Positions 1 to 9,523 of a stretch of DNA of 51,979 nt are shown here, piece after piece. The translations under genes and the position numbers were made by a program. How positions within the stretch are numbered: the first letter of the stretch is position 1; every line of letters starts with the position of its first letter. This DNA is from Bacteroidales bacterium (GTDB lineage Bacteria > Bacteroidota > Bacteroidia > Bacteroidales > UBA932). A model generated the notes under the pieces. That model saw only the letters and a list, made by a program, of their open reading frames with translations, searched no databases and was not told where the DNA came from. Location: assembly GCA_029007435.1 (NCBI GenBank), contig JAQXHU010000110.1, positions 1 through 51,979 on the forward strand, given 5' to 3'.

Positions 1-708
1 TCCCGCTGTCGCGGAAATGTTTCCGGAGAAATAGCACTCTCCCTGGAGTCCCGCCCCGACAGTGTGCAAGGATGACGGGCTGAATTCATAACCGGCAGCA
101 AGTCTGGCGGATGACGGCAGACGGAACTTATCCCCGGAAGCTGATTTGACCTTGTTTCCGATATCAAACACGCCGGCGGAGCATTTCACGGAAGATTTTC
201 CGAAACTGTGGTTCCACATGGCGGCCACATCCGCGGCAAAAGCGCCAGCGCTGAAATCGGAGGAGAGTTTCTCCCCGAGATATTCCAGATTCACTCCGAA
301 GGAAATATCACGGAACGGTCTGTAAGACACTCCGGCAGACGCCTCATAATATGACGGAGTGAATGGTCCGGTGCTGAAACCGCCAGTATTGACAGTCTCA
401 TAATTCTCCCCTGTCCCATAGGTGAAAGCTGCGCTGACTGACAGGTTTTCCAACACCAGGTATGAACCTGAGGCATTGATATATGAGGCAGGAACAACAT
501 CCGGACAATATGACAGGTATGAAGCCGAAACCTCTGTCCTGTGTTCCTGGAAGACCTTGTCCGCCGGAGAAGCGAGCAGTGCGGCAGGACCGCCCTCCTG
601 GATATTCTTTCCTATGGCGGCGAACTGCATCGCCTCCTGAGCTTCTGCCCTTCCGGCAATCAGTACAGCCACGGCCGCGATCACAGCCGAGATTGATATA
701 TTTCTCAT
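1..708 (-). CDS. PorV/PorQ-family outer membrane beta-barrel protein (C-terminus beyond window)
   Basis: The first 236 residues are visible; the 3' end lies outside the window. A signal peptide (MRNISISAVIAAVAVLIAG, cleavage near AEAQ) is followed by amphipathic, aromatic-rich strands with short turns. The order of motifs, an early Gly/Ala/Pro-rich segment, then FAADVAAMW, then FDIGNKV and LPSSARLAAGYEF, resembles the PorV/PorQ (UPF0164) barrels that work with the type IX secretion system. The start is fixed by an ATGA overlap with the stop of the upstream protease gene, which suggests translational coupling. That protease carries a T9SS sorting domain, so a role in its export or surface attachment is a reasonable inference. 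It could instead be a generic FadL-like barrel. Confidence 0.6.
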   Translation of the reverse strand, partial: MRNISISAVIAAVAVLIAGRAEAQEAMQFAAIGKNIQEGGPAALLASPADKVFQEHRTEVSASYLSYCPDVVPASYINASGSYLVLENLSVSAAFTYGTGENYETVNTGGFSTGPFTPSYYEASAGVSYRPFRDISFGVNLEYLGEKLSSDFSAGAFAADVAAMWNHSFGKSSVKCSAGVFDIGNKVKSASGDKFRLPSSARLAAGYEFSPSSLHTVGAGLQGECYFSGNISATAG

Positions 709-3299
709 ATCTTGCTGATTATCTTTTCATAAACTTTACCATCCACTGTCACCGAGACCTTGTACTGTCCCGGAGCGCAGCCTGACATATCCACTTCAAG
801 CGGCTCGAACGCACTGACCACAGAAAGGCTCTTGTGCACTTCCCTGCCGGCAGCGTCACGGATAACCACTTCAGTATCGGCCGGTAGCCCGGTGCGCACA
901 TTCAGGATGTCCTTCACCGGCACGGGATACAGCTCAAGGAAATTGGCCTCCTGCTTGACTACGACTTTTATCTCGAACGCCGAAGAGAGTTTCCTGGCGT
1001 CAGTGGCGGTCACTGTCACCGTGTTGGCACCATAGCCGAAAACTGTCACTGTCAGGGTTGAGCCTTCGAGAGTGGCCCTGCATACTGTCTTGGACGCCAC
1101 CGTGGCATTGTATGTCAGGCTCTCCCCGTCAGGGTCGATGAAACAGTCATCAAGATTGATGACAACTTCTCCCCCGGGCTTGGAGAAGAAAATATTGTCA
1201 GCCTGATTCAGTATCTCCGGGGCATTGTTCGGAAGAATCTCATATTTGACAGAAGCATCGGCCGTCAGTCCGTATTTGTCCTTCACAGCAATCCTGTCAA
1301 TGTATGTTCCGGGATTGGCCACAAGGCCGGTGACAGTCATCTTCCATTGCCCGTTGCCGAGATTCTGGTAATTGGTGGCGGCAGACCCCTTATTGAATGA
1401 TACGTCAAGGACGTCGCCTTCCGGGTCATAGATACCAAGAATGAATTCGGCCGTTTCGTGTGACTTTATCACAAGCTCCGAAATCTCTGGCAACTCAATG
1501 ACAGGAGGGTTGTTCTCTCCCGTGCTCACGGCAATGATTGACGACATTGCTGAATAATTTCCGGCATAGTCCCGGCCAGCCACGGCCACATAGTACGGAC
1601 TGGTGAACTCCAGACCTTTGATGCTGACAGTAATGGGTTCTCCAACCTTTTTGGGGCCCACAAGAGCGGAAGCTGTCACAACTCCCTCCGGAATGTCCGG
1701 AAGAGACACAGGCTCAAGTAGGGCTTTGTCCTTGGAACACAATGCGACATACTCATAGGCCTTCACTTCTTCAGCATCGGCTGTCACATTGAATGTCAAG
1801 TCGATACGGTTGCCCACAACAGACGCGGATATTGTCCCTATATTCTCAGGAGGAACCGTGTCGCCATAGACAAACGAACCGAAAGCGTCCATCATCGGGC
1901 CGATTCTGGAGTTTGACGGAAGGGCATCTTCATTGGCAGCTTTGAGAAGCCTCTCTACCAGCATATCATTGGTGAAACCCGGCCCGCCGAAATACGAGGC
2001 CAACAGGGCAGCCACGCCGGTCACATGCGGGCAGGCCATTGACGTGCCCTGCAGATAGCCATATGAATTATCCGGCAATGTACTGAGGACCTGGCCATTA
2101 AGGTAGTTGACATCTCCGCCGGGCGCTGCGATGTCCACCCAGGCGCCATAGTTTGAATAATAAGCTCTGGTGAAATTCGGACCTGTCGCACCCACGGAAA
2201 CCACCCTTTCATATTGGCCTATCGGATTGGCGTCCCAGCCTTCATTTCCAGCCGCGAAAAACACCACACCGCCCTTCATCGGGCTGCCGGACAATTGGTT
2301 GCCGTCATTGTCGCACCCGGCGTAATCGATGAAATAATCGATGGCTTCTTTCAGGGCTGTTCCCAGCTTGGCCGCCCTGGCTTCCGCAACGGTCCTGTAT
2401 TCGTATCCCCAGCTGTTGTTAACGATGACCGCACCGTTGTCGGCAGCCCATTTGATTGCCTGAGCCCCGTCAGCGCTCTGTTTCCCGGAGAAAATCTGGC
2501 AAGACAATAGTTTCACTCCGCTCTTTCCGTTTTCCTTGTCGCCACCGGCTATCCCGCAGACTCCCAAAGAGTTGTTATTGACTGCGGCGATTGTTCCGGC
2601 CACGTGCGTGCCGTGGTCCTCGGCAGTCACTTTTCCATTCGTAAGGAAGTTGTAACCGCCTGCATAATTGGCAGCCAAATCCTCGTGGGCATAGTCGATT
2701 CCGCCGTCCACGACGCCTACTATCACCGACGGATCACCTGTCGTGTAACGCTCCCACACCGGTTCGACATTGATGTCCGAACCTGCGAGATGGTCCGAAG
2801 ATATAGAGCCGTTGTTGACATAATGCCATTGGCTTTCAAGCTTCGGGTCGTTGAAGACGGCCTTGATTCCAATCCTGCGTTCCGGCTCGAATATTTCCAC
2901 GCCCTCGATTCCGGACAGCTCCTCACCTGCCCTGGTTAAAGGGACATCCTGTCCATATTCCACTCTGTACCATCTGTGAAGCCCTCTGGCACGTGTACGC
3001 GGCTCATATTCGCCGGCGTACGGAAACAGCCTCCGCATAGACACGATGCCAAGGTCTTTCACTGCCGAACTGAAAGCGGTCGATTTGACAGACAGTCCAT
3101 CAAGTTCAACAGACTCCCCGAGCTCTTCACAGAGACTCTCAGAAAGGTATATCAGGGCCACTCCCGGCATTGTCCCGGCTTCCGTTTCCTCCTGTTCACG
3201 GACCGGTTCATTCTCACCAGACACAGTCTCCCGGGCACATGACAGCACAAGCGCCATCACGGCGCAGGACAGCGCCGACAATTGTATAAGTCTCTTCAT
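705..3299 (-). CDS. S8 (subtilisin-family) serine protease with lipoprotein signal and T9SS C-terminal domain
   Basis: Secreted serine protease of 864 residues. The catalytic triad is Asp198 (VVDGGID), His229 (DHGTHVAG) and Ser420 (GTSMACPHVTG); Asn352 (AAGNEG) is the oxyanion residue. The N-terminus has a lipobox ending at Cys21 (ALVLSC). Residues about 45-140 look like an I9-type propeptide. After the protease domain come a fibronectin-III-like region (about 490-590) and one or two Ig/cadherin-like repeats. The C-terminal 75 residues form a type A T9SS sorting domain (LYPVPVKDILNV near its start, PGQYKVSV and a basic end KIISKI). I chose the ATG for MKRLIQ; a TTG five codons upstream lies on the predicted transcription start. 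It overlaps the PorV/PorQ-like gene by four bases. Confidence 0.93.
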   Translation of the reverse strand: MKRLIQLSALSCAVMALVLSCARETVSGENEPVREQEETEAGTMPGVALIYLSESLCEELGESVELDGLSVKSTAFSSAVKDLGIVSMRRLFPYAGEYEPRTRARGLHRWYRVEYGQDVPLTRAGEELSGIEGVEIFEPERRIGIKAVFNDPKLESQWHYVNNGSISSDHLAGSDINVEPVWERYTTGDPSVIVGVVDGGIDYAHEDLAANYAGGYNFLTNGKVTAEDHGTHVAGTIAAVNNNSLGVCGIAGGDKENGKSGVKLLSCQIFSGKQSADGAQAIKWAADNGAVIVNNSWGYEYRTVAEARAAKLGTALKEAIDYFIDYAGCDNDGNQLSGSPMKGGVVFFAAGNEGWDANPIGQYERVVSVGATGPNFTRAYYSNYGAWVDIAAPGGDVNYLNGQVLSTLPDNSYGYLQGTSMACPHVTGVAALLASYFGGPGFTNDMLVERLLKAANEDALPSNSRIGPMMDAFGSFVYGDTVPPENIGTISASVVGNRIDLTFNVTADAEEVKAYEYVALCSKDKALLEPVSLPDIPEGVVTASALVGPKKVGEPITVSIKGLEFTSPYYVAVAGRDYAGNYSAMSSIIAVSTGENNPPVIELPEISELVIKSHETAEFILGIYDPEGDVLDVSFNKGSAATNYQNLGNGQWKMTVTGLVANPGTYIDRIAVKDKYGLTADASVKYEILPNNAPEILNQADNIFFSKPGGEVVINLDDCFIDPDGESLTYNATVASKTVCRATLEGSTLTVTVFGYGANTVTVTATDARKLSSAFEIKVVVKQEANFLELYPVPVKDILNVRTGLPADTEVVIRDAAGREVHKSLSVVSAFEPLEVDMSGCAPGQYKVSVTVDGKVYEKIISKI

Positions 3300-3319
3300 A
3301 TCTTTAATTTGCAAAACTG

Positions 3320-3351
3320 CAAAGTAATAAATTCCGCATCAGAAATGCAAA
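3320..3351 (-). promoter_or_regulatory. Putative promoter of the S8 protease gene
   Basis: On the minus strand TTTG (3348-3351) is followed after 20 bases by TTACTTTG (3320-3327), one mismatch from the Bacteroidota -7 consensus TAnnTTTG. Transcription would start about 15 bases before the ATG at 3299, so the protease and the barrel gene would be transcribed separately from the SusCD operon. Confidence 0.5.
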
Positions 3352-3381
3352 TGGGGGCGACCAATTTCAGGCCTCCCCCAT
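3351..3381 (-). terminator. Hairpin terminator after the SusCD-lipoprotein operon
   Basis: ATGGGGG (3351-3357) pairs perfectly with CCCCCAT (3375-3381) around a 17-base loop. It lies 18 bases beyond the stop of the third sus gene in the direction of transcription. The following T-rich stretch is short, so efficiency is uncertain. Confidence 0.55.
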
Positions 3382-3399
3382 CCTACAATTATTTTAGAA

Positions 3400-4368
3400 T
3401 TATTCTTCAAAAAGAAAGTCAAGCCCAGGGCCTCCCGGCAAACTTAGGACACAAGGAGTAACATCGAATCCACCCATACCATCTATATAAGCTACTCCGT
3501 AGAACCATACAACTTTCGGTTGATTATCATCCAAGGCGCAATAGGCAGCATACGGAGCATATTTTGCGAATGCAGTTGGATAATATATCCAGATAGTGTC
3601 GCCATCTCCGGTATAGTCGAGAGTAGTACTGAATTTGGTGTTCCAGGATACATGTTTTCCATCCTCCTCCACCCAGAATTCAATATACGGGCAGGCTGCG
3701 CCACCTATACCCCACGCCTCGCCTGCTGCAGAATATCCAAGGTCTTCGCCAGTGAGAACCGCAGCTGGATAAGGATTTACAATACGGTAACGGTCAAAAC
3801 CTTCGGCTTTCAGGACTTCTACAGCATTTCTGTTTCCAACAAAATCATCATAATACTCACCCTCGCCTATAGAGGTCCAGGAATAAGCCTTGGCCAATGA
3901 GAAAAAGCAGGAGTCTATTCCTACATTCTTGTTATATTCGACATCAGAAGCGAATCTGACAAATCCCTGGTATTTGCTGCCCACGAGGGCCTGTCCAAGT
4001 TTGAACACTACATCTGACTGAGACTGTCCGTCAACAAACTCAATTTTGAAAGACACGAGGCTTCCAAGACGGTCCCCTTTGGAATTGGTAAAATTGTCAT
4101 TCAGCACAGTACAGTCTGATCCCAGGAAAAGTCCATCAGGAAGAAGAGCCTCCAACGAGAGCGTGTACGCACCTGCAGAGTTCGCCCTTACTACTGGAAG
4201 GCCGATCTCCTCCTCGGTGAAAAGTATCTCCTCCTCATAGAAATGCTCGTTGAGCATCGAAGGATCCGTTGTCTTTGGAAGATATTTGACATTCTCCTGC
4301 TTGATGTCACAGGCAGCAACCATAGACACGGCAGCCAGGAAAAGCAATCCTTTATATATCTTATTCAT
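3400..4368 (-). CDS. Surface lipoprotein of a SusCD operon (SusE/F position)
   Basis: A 322-residue lipoprotein with lipobox ending at Cys20 (AVSMVAAC). The N-terminal third (LPVVRANSAGAYTLSLEA and following strands) resembles the beta-sandwich/Calx-beta-like domains found in SusE/SusF-position proteins. The rest is rich in aromatic residues and acidic loops. I do not recognise a catalytic motif. It follows susD by 33 bases and is the last gene before a terminator hairpin, so it probably binds the same ligand as the SusCD transporter at the cell surface. The exact family is not certain. Confidence 0.7.
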   Translation of the reverse strand: MNKIYKGLLFLAAVSMVAACDIKQENVKYLPKTTDPSMLNEHFYEEEILFTEEEIGLPVVRANSAGAYTLSLEALLPDGLFLGSDCTVLNDNFTNSKGDRLGSLVSFKIEFVDGQSQSDVVFKLGQALVGSKYQGFVRFASDVEYNKNVGIDSCFFSLAKAYSWTSIGEGEYYDDFVGNRNAVEVLKAEGFDRYRIVNPYPAAVLTGEDLGYSAAGEAWGIGGAACPYIEFWVEEDGKHVSWNTKFSTTLDYTGDGDTIWIYYPTAFAKYAPYAAYCALDDNQPKVVWFYGVAYIDGMGGFDVTPCVLSLPGGPGLDFLFEE

Positions 4369-4401
4369 ATCTATCTTAAAATTTTAACGACTAACATATT
4401 G

Positions 4402-5991
4402 TTATGCGGCAGGAGCAAGTGACGGATCATCTCCCTGTCCGTCAGCAGCTACACTGCCAACAGGATTCTGGACAATGAGAGGATTGGCGTCAATCTCTTT
4501 CTGCGGGATAGTGAGAACCCAGTCAAAGGACTCAGGATCTGTGAGTTTGAGAGTCTTGCAGAGAGCCTGTGACGGATGACCCATATCTGTCGTCCTTTCA
4601 AAGCCCTGACGGAGCCTCTTGATGTCATAAACACGTCCGAATTCGCCCCAGAGTTCAATTCTGCGCTGGAGAAGAATTTCTTCAAGCAACGAGCCTGTCT
4701 CCTCCGTGGTAAGAGCGCCGAGATCTGTGCCTGATTTGTCGGAGCAATCATAAACTTCCCCATCAAGCATTCTGTATGTCATAAATTCGTTCAGAATCTC
4801 TTTCGCCTCAGTTTCATTTCCAAGACGGCAAGCGCACTCTGCCATAGTCAGATACATTTCTGGAACCCTCATATAGATATGGTCAGCACCCACGTATGTA
4901 TCAGAAGCATCGGCGAAACGGAATTTATACTGCTGATAGCCGACTTTGGTGTATCCCTGGCTGTACAGGTTTTCATAATGCCACCAGTTCTGTCGATTGT
5001 CACCTTTGGTGATTCTGCTGTACAACCACTCGCTGCAGCATTTTCTCGCAGTGCCGCCATAGCCATTGCCATTGTTGTAGGCTATGTCCATATGAACAAG
5101 AAACTGAGGATTGGTTGTACCCTGATCCCTGATAATCTGGGCACCCCAAAGGACATCAGCCGCATCCGCATTGTTGTAGCCTGAAAGGATATCTTTTGTA
5201 AGAACCTTCTTTCCGCCCACAGCTTCTTTAGCAGCTTCGTATGCTGTCTGATAGTCACCCATATAGAGCGCTATACGGGCCTTGATTCCATTGGCGGAGT
5301 AGTAATCGATATGAGAGCAGTGCTGTCTTGGCTTGCCTTTCAGAAGATCAACTGCAGTGTTGATATCAGACATGGCCTGGGCGTATACCTCCCGGTTCGT
5401 CGAACGCGCTTTTCCCGCTGTCTTGGATGTGGTCGGCTCAGTGTAAATCGGCACACAGAGTTTGTCTTCGTGTCCAATATAACTTCTGGCGTAGGTCATT
5501 GCAAGATAGTGATAGGCATAGGCCCTGATAGCGTATGCATTTCCAAGGATATAGTCTCTATCCTTCTCGTCTCCCTGCATTGTTTCAGCTGAGGCTATGA
5601 TATAGTTCTCCTGGCAGATGAGAGTATAATAATAGTTCCAGCAGTCATATGGCCTCCAGGCGCCACTTCTGTACATGTCTTTCACATCATACACATAGTC
5701 ATACCAGAACCAGCCGCTGCCGGTTCCCGCCATTACCATATCCTCACCCATCAGATCTCCCATAAGAGCATACGACTGAGGGCCGAAACACTGGTGATAG
5801 TTGCCTGTGGTGGACACACCAAACTGCCAAAGGAACCTGAGAGCTCCGTTCATTGCCATATACCCGCCTTCTGTAGTCTCAAGCATTGTGCTTCCTGACA
5901 CAGCTGTCGATGGAGCGGTATCAAGAGTCCCGTCCGTGCAGGCTCCTGACAGAAGAGCCACCGCTATTAATGATATAATTGTCTTTTTCAT
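4402..5991 (-). CDS. SusD/RagB-family nutrient-binding lipoprotein
   Basis: A 529-residue SusD-type outer-membrane lipoprotein, the lid that delivers ligand to the SusC barrel. The lipobox ends at Cys18 (LLSGAC), followed by the usual TDGTLDTAPS. Helical TPR-like segments (GNAYAIRAYAYHYLAMTYA; IDYYSANGIKARIALYMGDYQTAYEAAKEA) and the C-terminal motif LLEEILLQRRIELWGEFGR with YDIKRLRQG are characteristic of the family. The start lies 18 bases after the susC stop, so the two are co-transcribed. The substrate cannot be read from sequence; no CAZyme is adjacent, whereas a secreted protease is. Confidence 0.95.
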   Translation of the reverse strand: MKKTIISLIAVALLSGACTDGTLDTAPSTAVSGSTMLETTEGGYMAMNGALRFLWQFGVSTTGNYHQCFGPQSYALMGDLMGEDMVMAGTGSGWFWYDYVYDVKDMYRSGAWRPYDCWNYYYTLICQENYIIASAETMQGDEKDRDYILGNAYAIRAYAYHYLAMTYARSYIGHEDKLCVPIYTEPTTSKTAGKARSTNREVYAQAMSDINTAVDLLKGKPRQHCSHIDYYSANGIKARIALYMGDYQTAYEAAKEAVGGKKVLTKDILSGYNNADAADVLWGAQIIRDQGTTNPQFLVHMDIAYNNGNGYGGTARKCCSEWLYSRITKGDNRQNWWHYENLYSQGYTKVGYQQYKFRFADASDTYVGADHIYMRVPEMYLTMAECACRLGNETEAKEILNEFMTYRMLDGEVYDCSDKSGTDLGALTTEETGSLLEEILLQRRIELWGEFGRVYDIKRLRQGFERTTDMGHPSQALCKTLKLTDPESFDWVLTIPQKEIDANPLIVQNPVGSVAADGQGDDPSLAPAA

Positions 5992-6009
5992 TGTATCTAC
6001 CTCCTCTGA

Positions 6010-9000
6010 TTAAAAATTAAGGTCAACACCGACTGACACCACTCTTGTAGGAGTGTAAGTATAATTCGTGCCGCCGGAGAAATTGTACTGCACATTGAGG
6101 CCGTGAAGGTGATTGAACATAGCGACATTGTCAGCATTCACGAACACTCTGAGCGAGTGAAGTTTAGCAGCTCTTGTCCACTTTTCCGGGAGTGTATATC
6201 CAAGCTGGATGGATTTGATTGCGAAATAAGAGGCGTTGATAAGATTCTTGTCGGTGCCGAGGCGGCCCGCATTGAAAAGGACCGCTGGCACATCGGTCAC
6301 GTCGCCTGGTTTCTGCCAACGGCGGAGAGCATTCTTGCTCCAGGTGTCACCGGCATACTGAACCTCCATAAGTCCGGAATAGAGAGAGTCGTAGGTCACA
6401 CCTCCGATGCTGAATGTAGTAAGAAACGACAGATCGAATGAACCAAGTCTAAAATCAGAACCGAATGAGCCCTGGAGATCCGGCTCGCGGCTTCCTGCAT
6501 AGTAATATGAATTCGAAGCCAGTGTCTTGTTGGATGTGACAAAGTCAGATCCTTCAATCTTGTCACCGTTCTCATCTTTCTCATAAGCCCAGTAAAGCTG
6601 CTTTCCTGTAGCAGGATCAACACCGGCGTTCTTCGGCAGGCAATATGTGTAAATAGGTTTTCCAACCTCGATAACCTGATAACCGCTGGTGATTTTGTCA
6701 TCCTTTGTAAGAGCCAGAATCTTGTTCTCGTTCTTGTAAAGCATCAATGTTGAGCTTGCTGCAAATTTACCCTTGTTCACCCAGTTGAATCTGAAACTTG
6801 CCTCGAATCCCTGATTCTGGAGAGATCCAACGTTGGCATTGTAACCAGAGAATCCTGTTGAAAGAGGGAGCGGGTAGCTCAAGAGCATATCGGTTGTCTT
6901 GGAATGATAGTACTCCAATGACAGATTGAGGAATCTGTGGAACAATGTGGCTTCGATACCCACATTCCAGGTGTTCTTTTTCTCCCAAGAGACCTCTGTG
7001 TTCTCAAGTGAGTTCACGATAGCTCCAGGGTTTGTCGCGTTTGCCCAGGTAAGGTCATAGAATGACTGCCATGCATAATATGTGTCGAGGCCGTCGTTAC
7101 CAAGCTGTCCGTAAGAGAGACGGAGTGTCATATTGTCCACCCAGTCAGCGTTCTTCATAAAGTTCTCCTCCGAGAGTCTCCAGGAAGCGCCAAGTGACCA
7201 GAACTGACCCCAGCGGTAATCTTTGTGGAATCTTGAGGAACCATCTGTACGCCATGTGCCCTCGAAATAATACTTGTCAGAGAAGTCATATGCAAGACGT
7301 CCGAAATACGACTCAATGCGATACTGCTCTTTATACGAGTTGTTGCCGGTCACGTTTGTGGCAGGAGCAAGCTCGTCGATACCAGGGTACACATTGGTCC
7401 TGTCAGCCTGAAGGTACTGATATTCATAGTTGTAGTACTCGTGGCCAAGTTGTGCGAGAACGTGGTGCTTGTCAGCGAATGTCCTGTCATATTTGAGAAT
7501 CTGGTTCCAGGTAAGAGACATTGTCCGGCCTGACTCTTTATCCACACTTCCGTTAGTTGATGCTCCATCACCGTGATAAGGATTGTAATATGTTGATGAT
7601 CTCGCATTGCTGATATCAATACCTATATTGGTAGTCAGCTCAAGTCCTTTGAAAATTCCCATTACAGGATCGTCGCCGCCGAGTGTGGCATACGCCCTTG
7701 CGCTTGTATTGTCCCTGAGGACAGCGTTCTTGTTGTCATAAAGATCGCCAATATTATTGAAATTGGAAGCCTTAGGACGAGTCAGACCATAGTCATATCC
7801 GCCTGCGTTCTGACCGTTCTCGTCTTTGAGATACACCGGATAGATAGGAGCCATAAACTGAGCCGTGTACCAGGCATTGCTGGTGTATGATCCCGAGCTG
7901 GTCAGTTCCATATTGGATTTGGTGTATGCATAGGAAGTGCTGACTCCGGCATTAATCCAGCTGGTCACTTTCTGATCGACATTAGCCCTGAAAGAATAAC
8001 GCCTGAACTTGGTGGTTATGAGAATACCGTCCTCATCAAGGTAGCCGAATGACATAGCATACTTAGTCTTGTCATTTCCACCATTGGCGCTGAAGACATA
8101 TTCCTGACGGAGAGCATTGTTATGAGTCATCTCGTCAAGCCATCTCTCATCGTAGGCTGACACTGCATCCTCTCTGACTTTGCCTGTTGCCGGATCAATG
8201 AGCGTGTCCCAAGTGTAATTCTTGAACGGATTGTACTGCTCACCACCGAGAGAAGATCCGAGTTCGCTGTTTGCAAGAGCAGAAGCGGTCTCAAGTGAAT
8301 ACCCATTGTCAATCATATATTTATTGCGGAGCGCCTCATATGTGAGTTCCACAAACTCTCTCTGATTGACTGTGTCGTAAGGCTTATATGCCCTTGAGGA
8401 GAATCCCCAGGTGCCTTTGAAGTTGAAGTTGGAATAACCGGCCTGCCCGCGCTTTGTCTGAATCATAACGACTCCGTTCGCACCACGGGATCCGTATAGA
8501 GCGGCTGCAGCAGCGTCTTTGAGGACTGTAAGGGACTCGATATCGCTTGGATTGATGGAAGAAATGCTTCCGTCATACGGGATACCGTCCACTACATAGA
8601 GAGGAGAAGATGAAGCATTGATAGATCCGTAACCTCTGATCTGGATGGATGATCCCGAACCTGGCTGTCCTGAACCGGCTGTCGCAGTGACTCCTGGAAC
8701 AAGTCCTTCAATGGCTTTTGTGACATTGGCAACCGTCCTCTTGCTGAGGGACTCGCTCTTGACAGAAGCTGCCGAGCCGGTGAATGAGGATTTCTTCGCC
8801 GAGCCGTAAGCGACCATCACGACTTCATCAAGCGATTCGCTTTCAAGAGAAACATTGATTTTCGCTCTTCCGTTGACACTTACTTCGTAAGCATTGTATC
8901 CCACGAAAGAGAAGACGAGAACGTCATTCTCGGATGCCTTGATTGAATACACGCCGTTTTCATCGGTATTCACTCCAACACTGGAGCCTTTGACTACTAC

Positions 9001-9129
9001 TGATGCGAACGGAATACCCTCGCCAGAGGATGCGTCCGTCACCTTTCCGGTCACTTTGAAGTTCTGTGCGAATGCAGAAGATACTCCAAGCATCAGAATA
9101 GCCGTGAAAAGAAGACAAATCTTTTTCAT
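6010..9129 (-). CDS. SusC/RagA-family TonB-dependent transporter
   Basis: Outer-membrane TonB-linked importer of about 1039 residues. A signal peptide (KKICLLFTAILMLGVSSAFAQ) is followed by a carboxypeptidase-regulatory-like domain (KVTGKVTDASSGEGIPFASV to about residue 100), the DEVVMVAYG motif that precedes the plug, a plug domain with GANGVVMIQTKRG, and a 22-strand-type barrel ending in Phe (VSVGVDLNF). There is no extra N-terminal signalling domain of the ECF-sigma-linked type, and no sigma/anti-sigma pair adjoins it. Two in-frame ATGs lie two codons apart; the inner one gives the better signal peptide. It is the first gene of the operon with susD and the lipoprotein gene. Confidence 0.95.
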   Translation of the reverse strand: MKKICLLFTAILMLGVSSAFAQNFKVTGKVTDASSGEGIPFASVVVKGSSVGVNTDENGVYSIKASENDVLVFSFVGYNAYEVSVNGRAKINVSLESESLDEVVMVAYGSAKKSSFTGSAASVKSESLSKRTVANVTKAIEGLVPGVTATAGSGQPGSGSSIQIRGYGSINASSSPLYVVDGIPYDGSISSINPSDIESLTVLKDAAAAALYGSRGANGVVMIQTKRGQAGYSNFNFKGTWGFSSRAYKPYDTVNQREFVELTYEALRNKYMIDNGYSLETASALANSELGSSLGGEQYNPFKNYTWDTLIDPATGKVREDAVSAYDERWLDEMTHNNALRQEYVFSANGGNDKTKYAMSFGYLDEDGILITTKFRRYSFRANVDQKVTSWINAGVSTSYAYTKSNMELTSSGSYTSNAWYTAQFMAPIYPVYLKDENGQNAGGYDYGLTRPKASNFNNIGDLYDNKNAVLRDNTSARAYATLGGDDPVMGIFKGLELTTNIGIDISNARSSTYYNPYHGDGASTNGSVDKESGRTMSLTWNQILKYDRTFADKHHVLAQLGHEYYNYEYQYLQADRTNVYPGIDELAPATNVTGNNSYKEQYRIESYFGRLAYDFSDKYYFEGTWRTDGSSRFHKDYRWGQFWSLGASWRLSEENFMKNADWVDNMTLRLSYGQLGNDGLDTYYAWQSFYDLTWANATNPGAIVNSLENTEVSWEKKNTWNVGIEATLFHRFLNLSLEYYHSKTTDMLLSYPLPLSTGFSGYNANVGSLQNQGFEASFRFNWVNKGKFAASSTLMLYKNENKILALTKDDKITSGYQVIEVGKPIYTYCLPKNAGVDPATGKQLYWAYEKDENGDKIEGSDFVTSNKTLASNSYYYAGSREPDLQGSFGSDFRLGSFDLSFLTTFSIGGVTYDSLYSGLMEVQYAGDTWSKNALRRWQKPGDVTDVPAVLFNAGRLGTDKNLINASYFAIKSIQLGYTLPEKWTRAAKLHSLRVFVNADNVAMFNHLHGLNVQYNFSGGTNYTYTPTRVVSVGVDLNF

Positions 9130-9135
9130 AAGCAT

Positions 9136-9523
9136 TTACTTTAGTTTAACATATTATCTGTATATTTACAATCTGCGAACAAAACCATCGGCCGCATGGC
9201 CTGAAACGTGCACTTTTAAAGGGCGTTTTATTGACGCTGATTGACACAAAGGTCGGAAATAGAATTCTAAATTGCAACTATTTGTAAATAACCGACTTTT
9301 GGAGACTTCGAAAATTTTAACGATTCAATCCACAAAAAATGTTCAAAAAATAGCCTTAAAAATTATAGAATGTAATAGATAAATCGAATATTCTGTCAAA
9401 ATCAATATTTTAGAATAATGCATTTCTATGCAATTTTGTTCGAAATATCTTGGTTGAAACGTTAAAACTTTCTTCCACATCCCTGAATATTAGTCTTATT
9501 ATTATACACCGAAGCGGATAAAT
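9136..9523. other. AT-rich divergent intergenic region upstream of susC
   Basis: About 390 bases, much more AT-rich than the neighbouring genes. It must hold the susC promoter (minus strand), but I find no clear TTTG/TAnnTTTG pair, so the operon may depend on an activator or alternative sigma factor. A short inverted repeat, TGCATTTCTATGCA, lies near 9420. No RNA gene or open reading frame is supported here. Confidence 0.5.
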
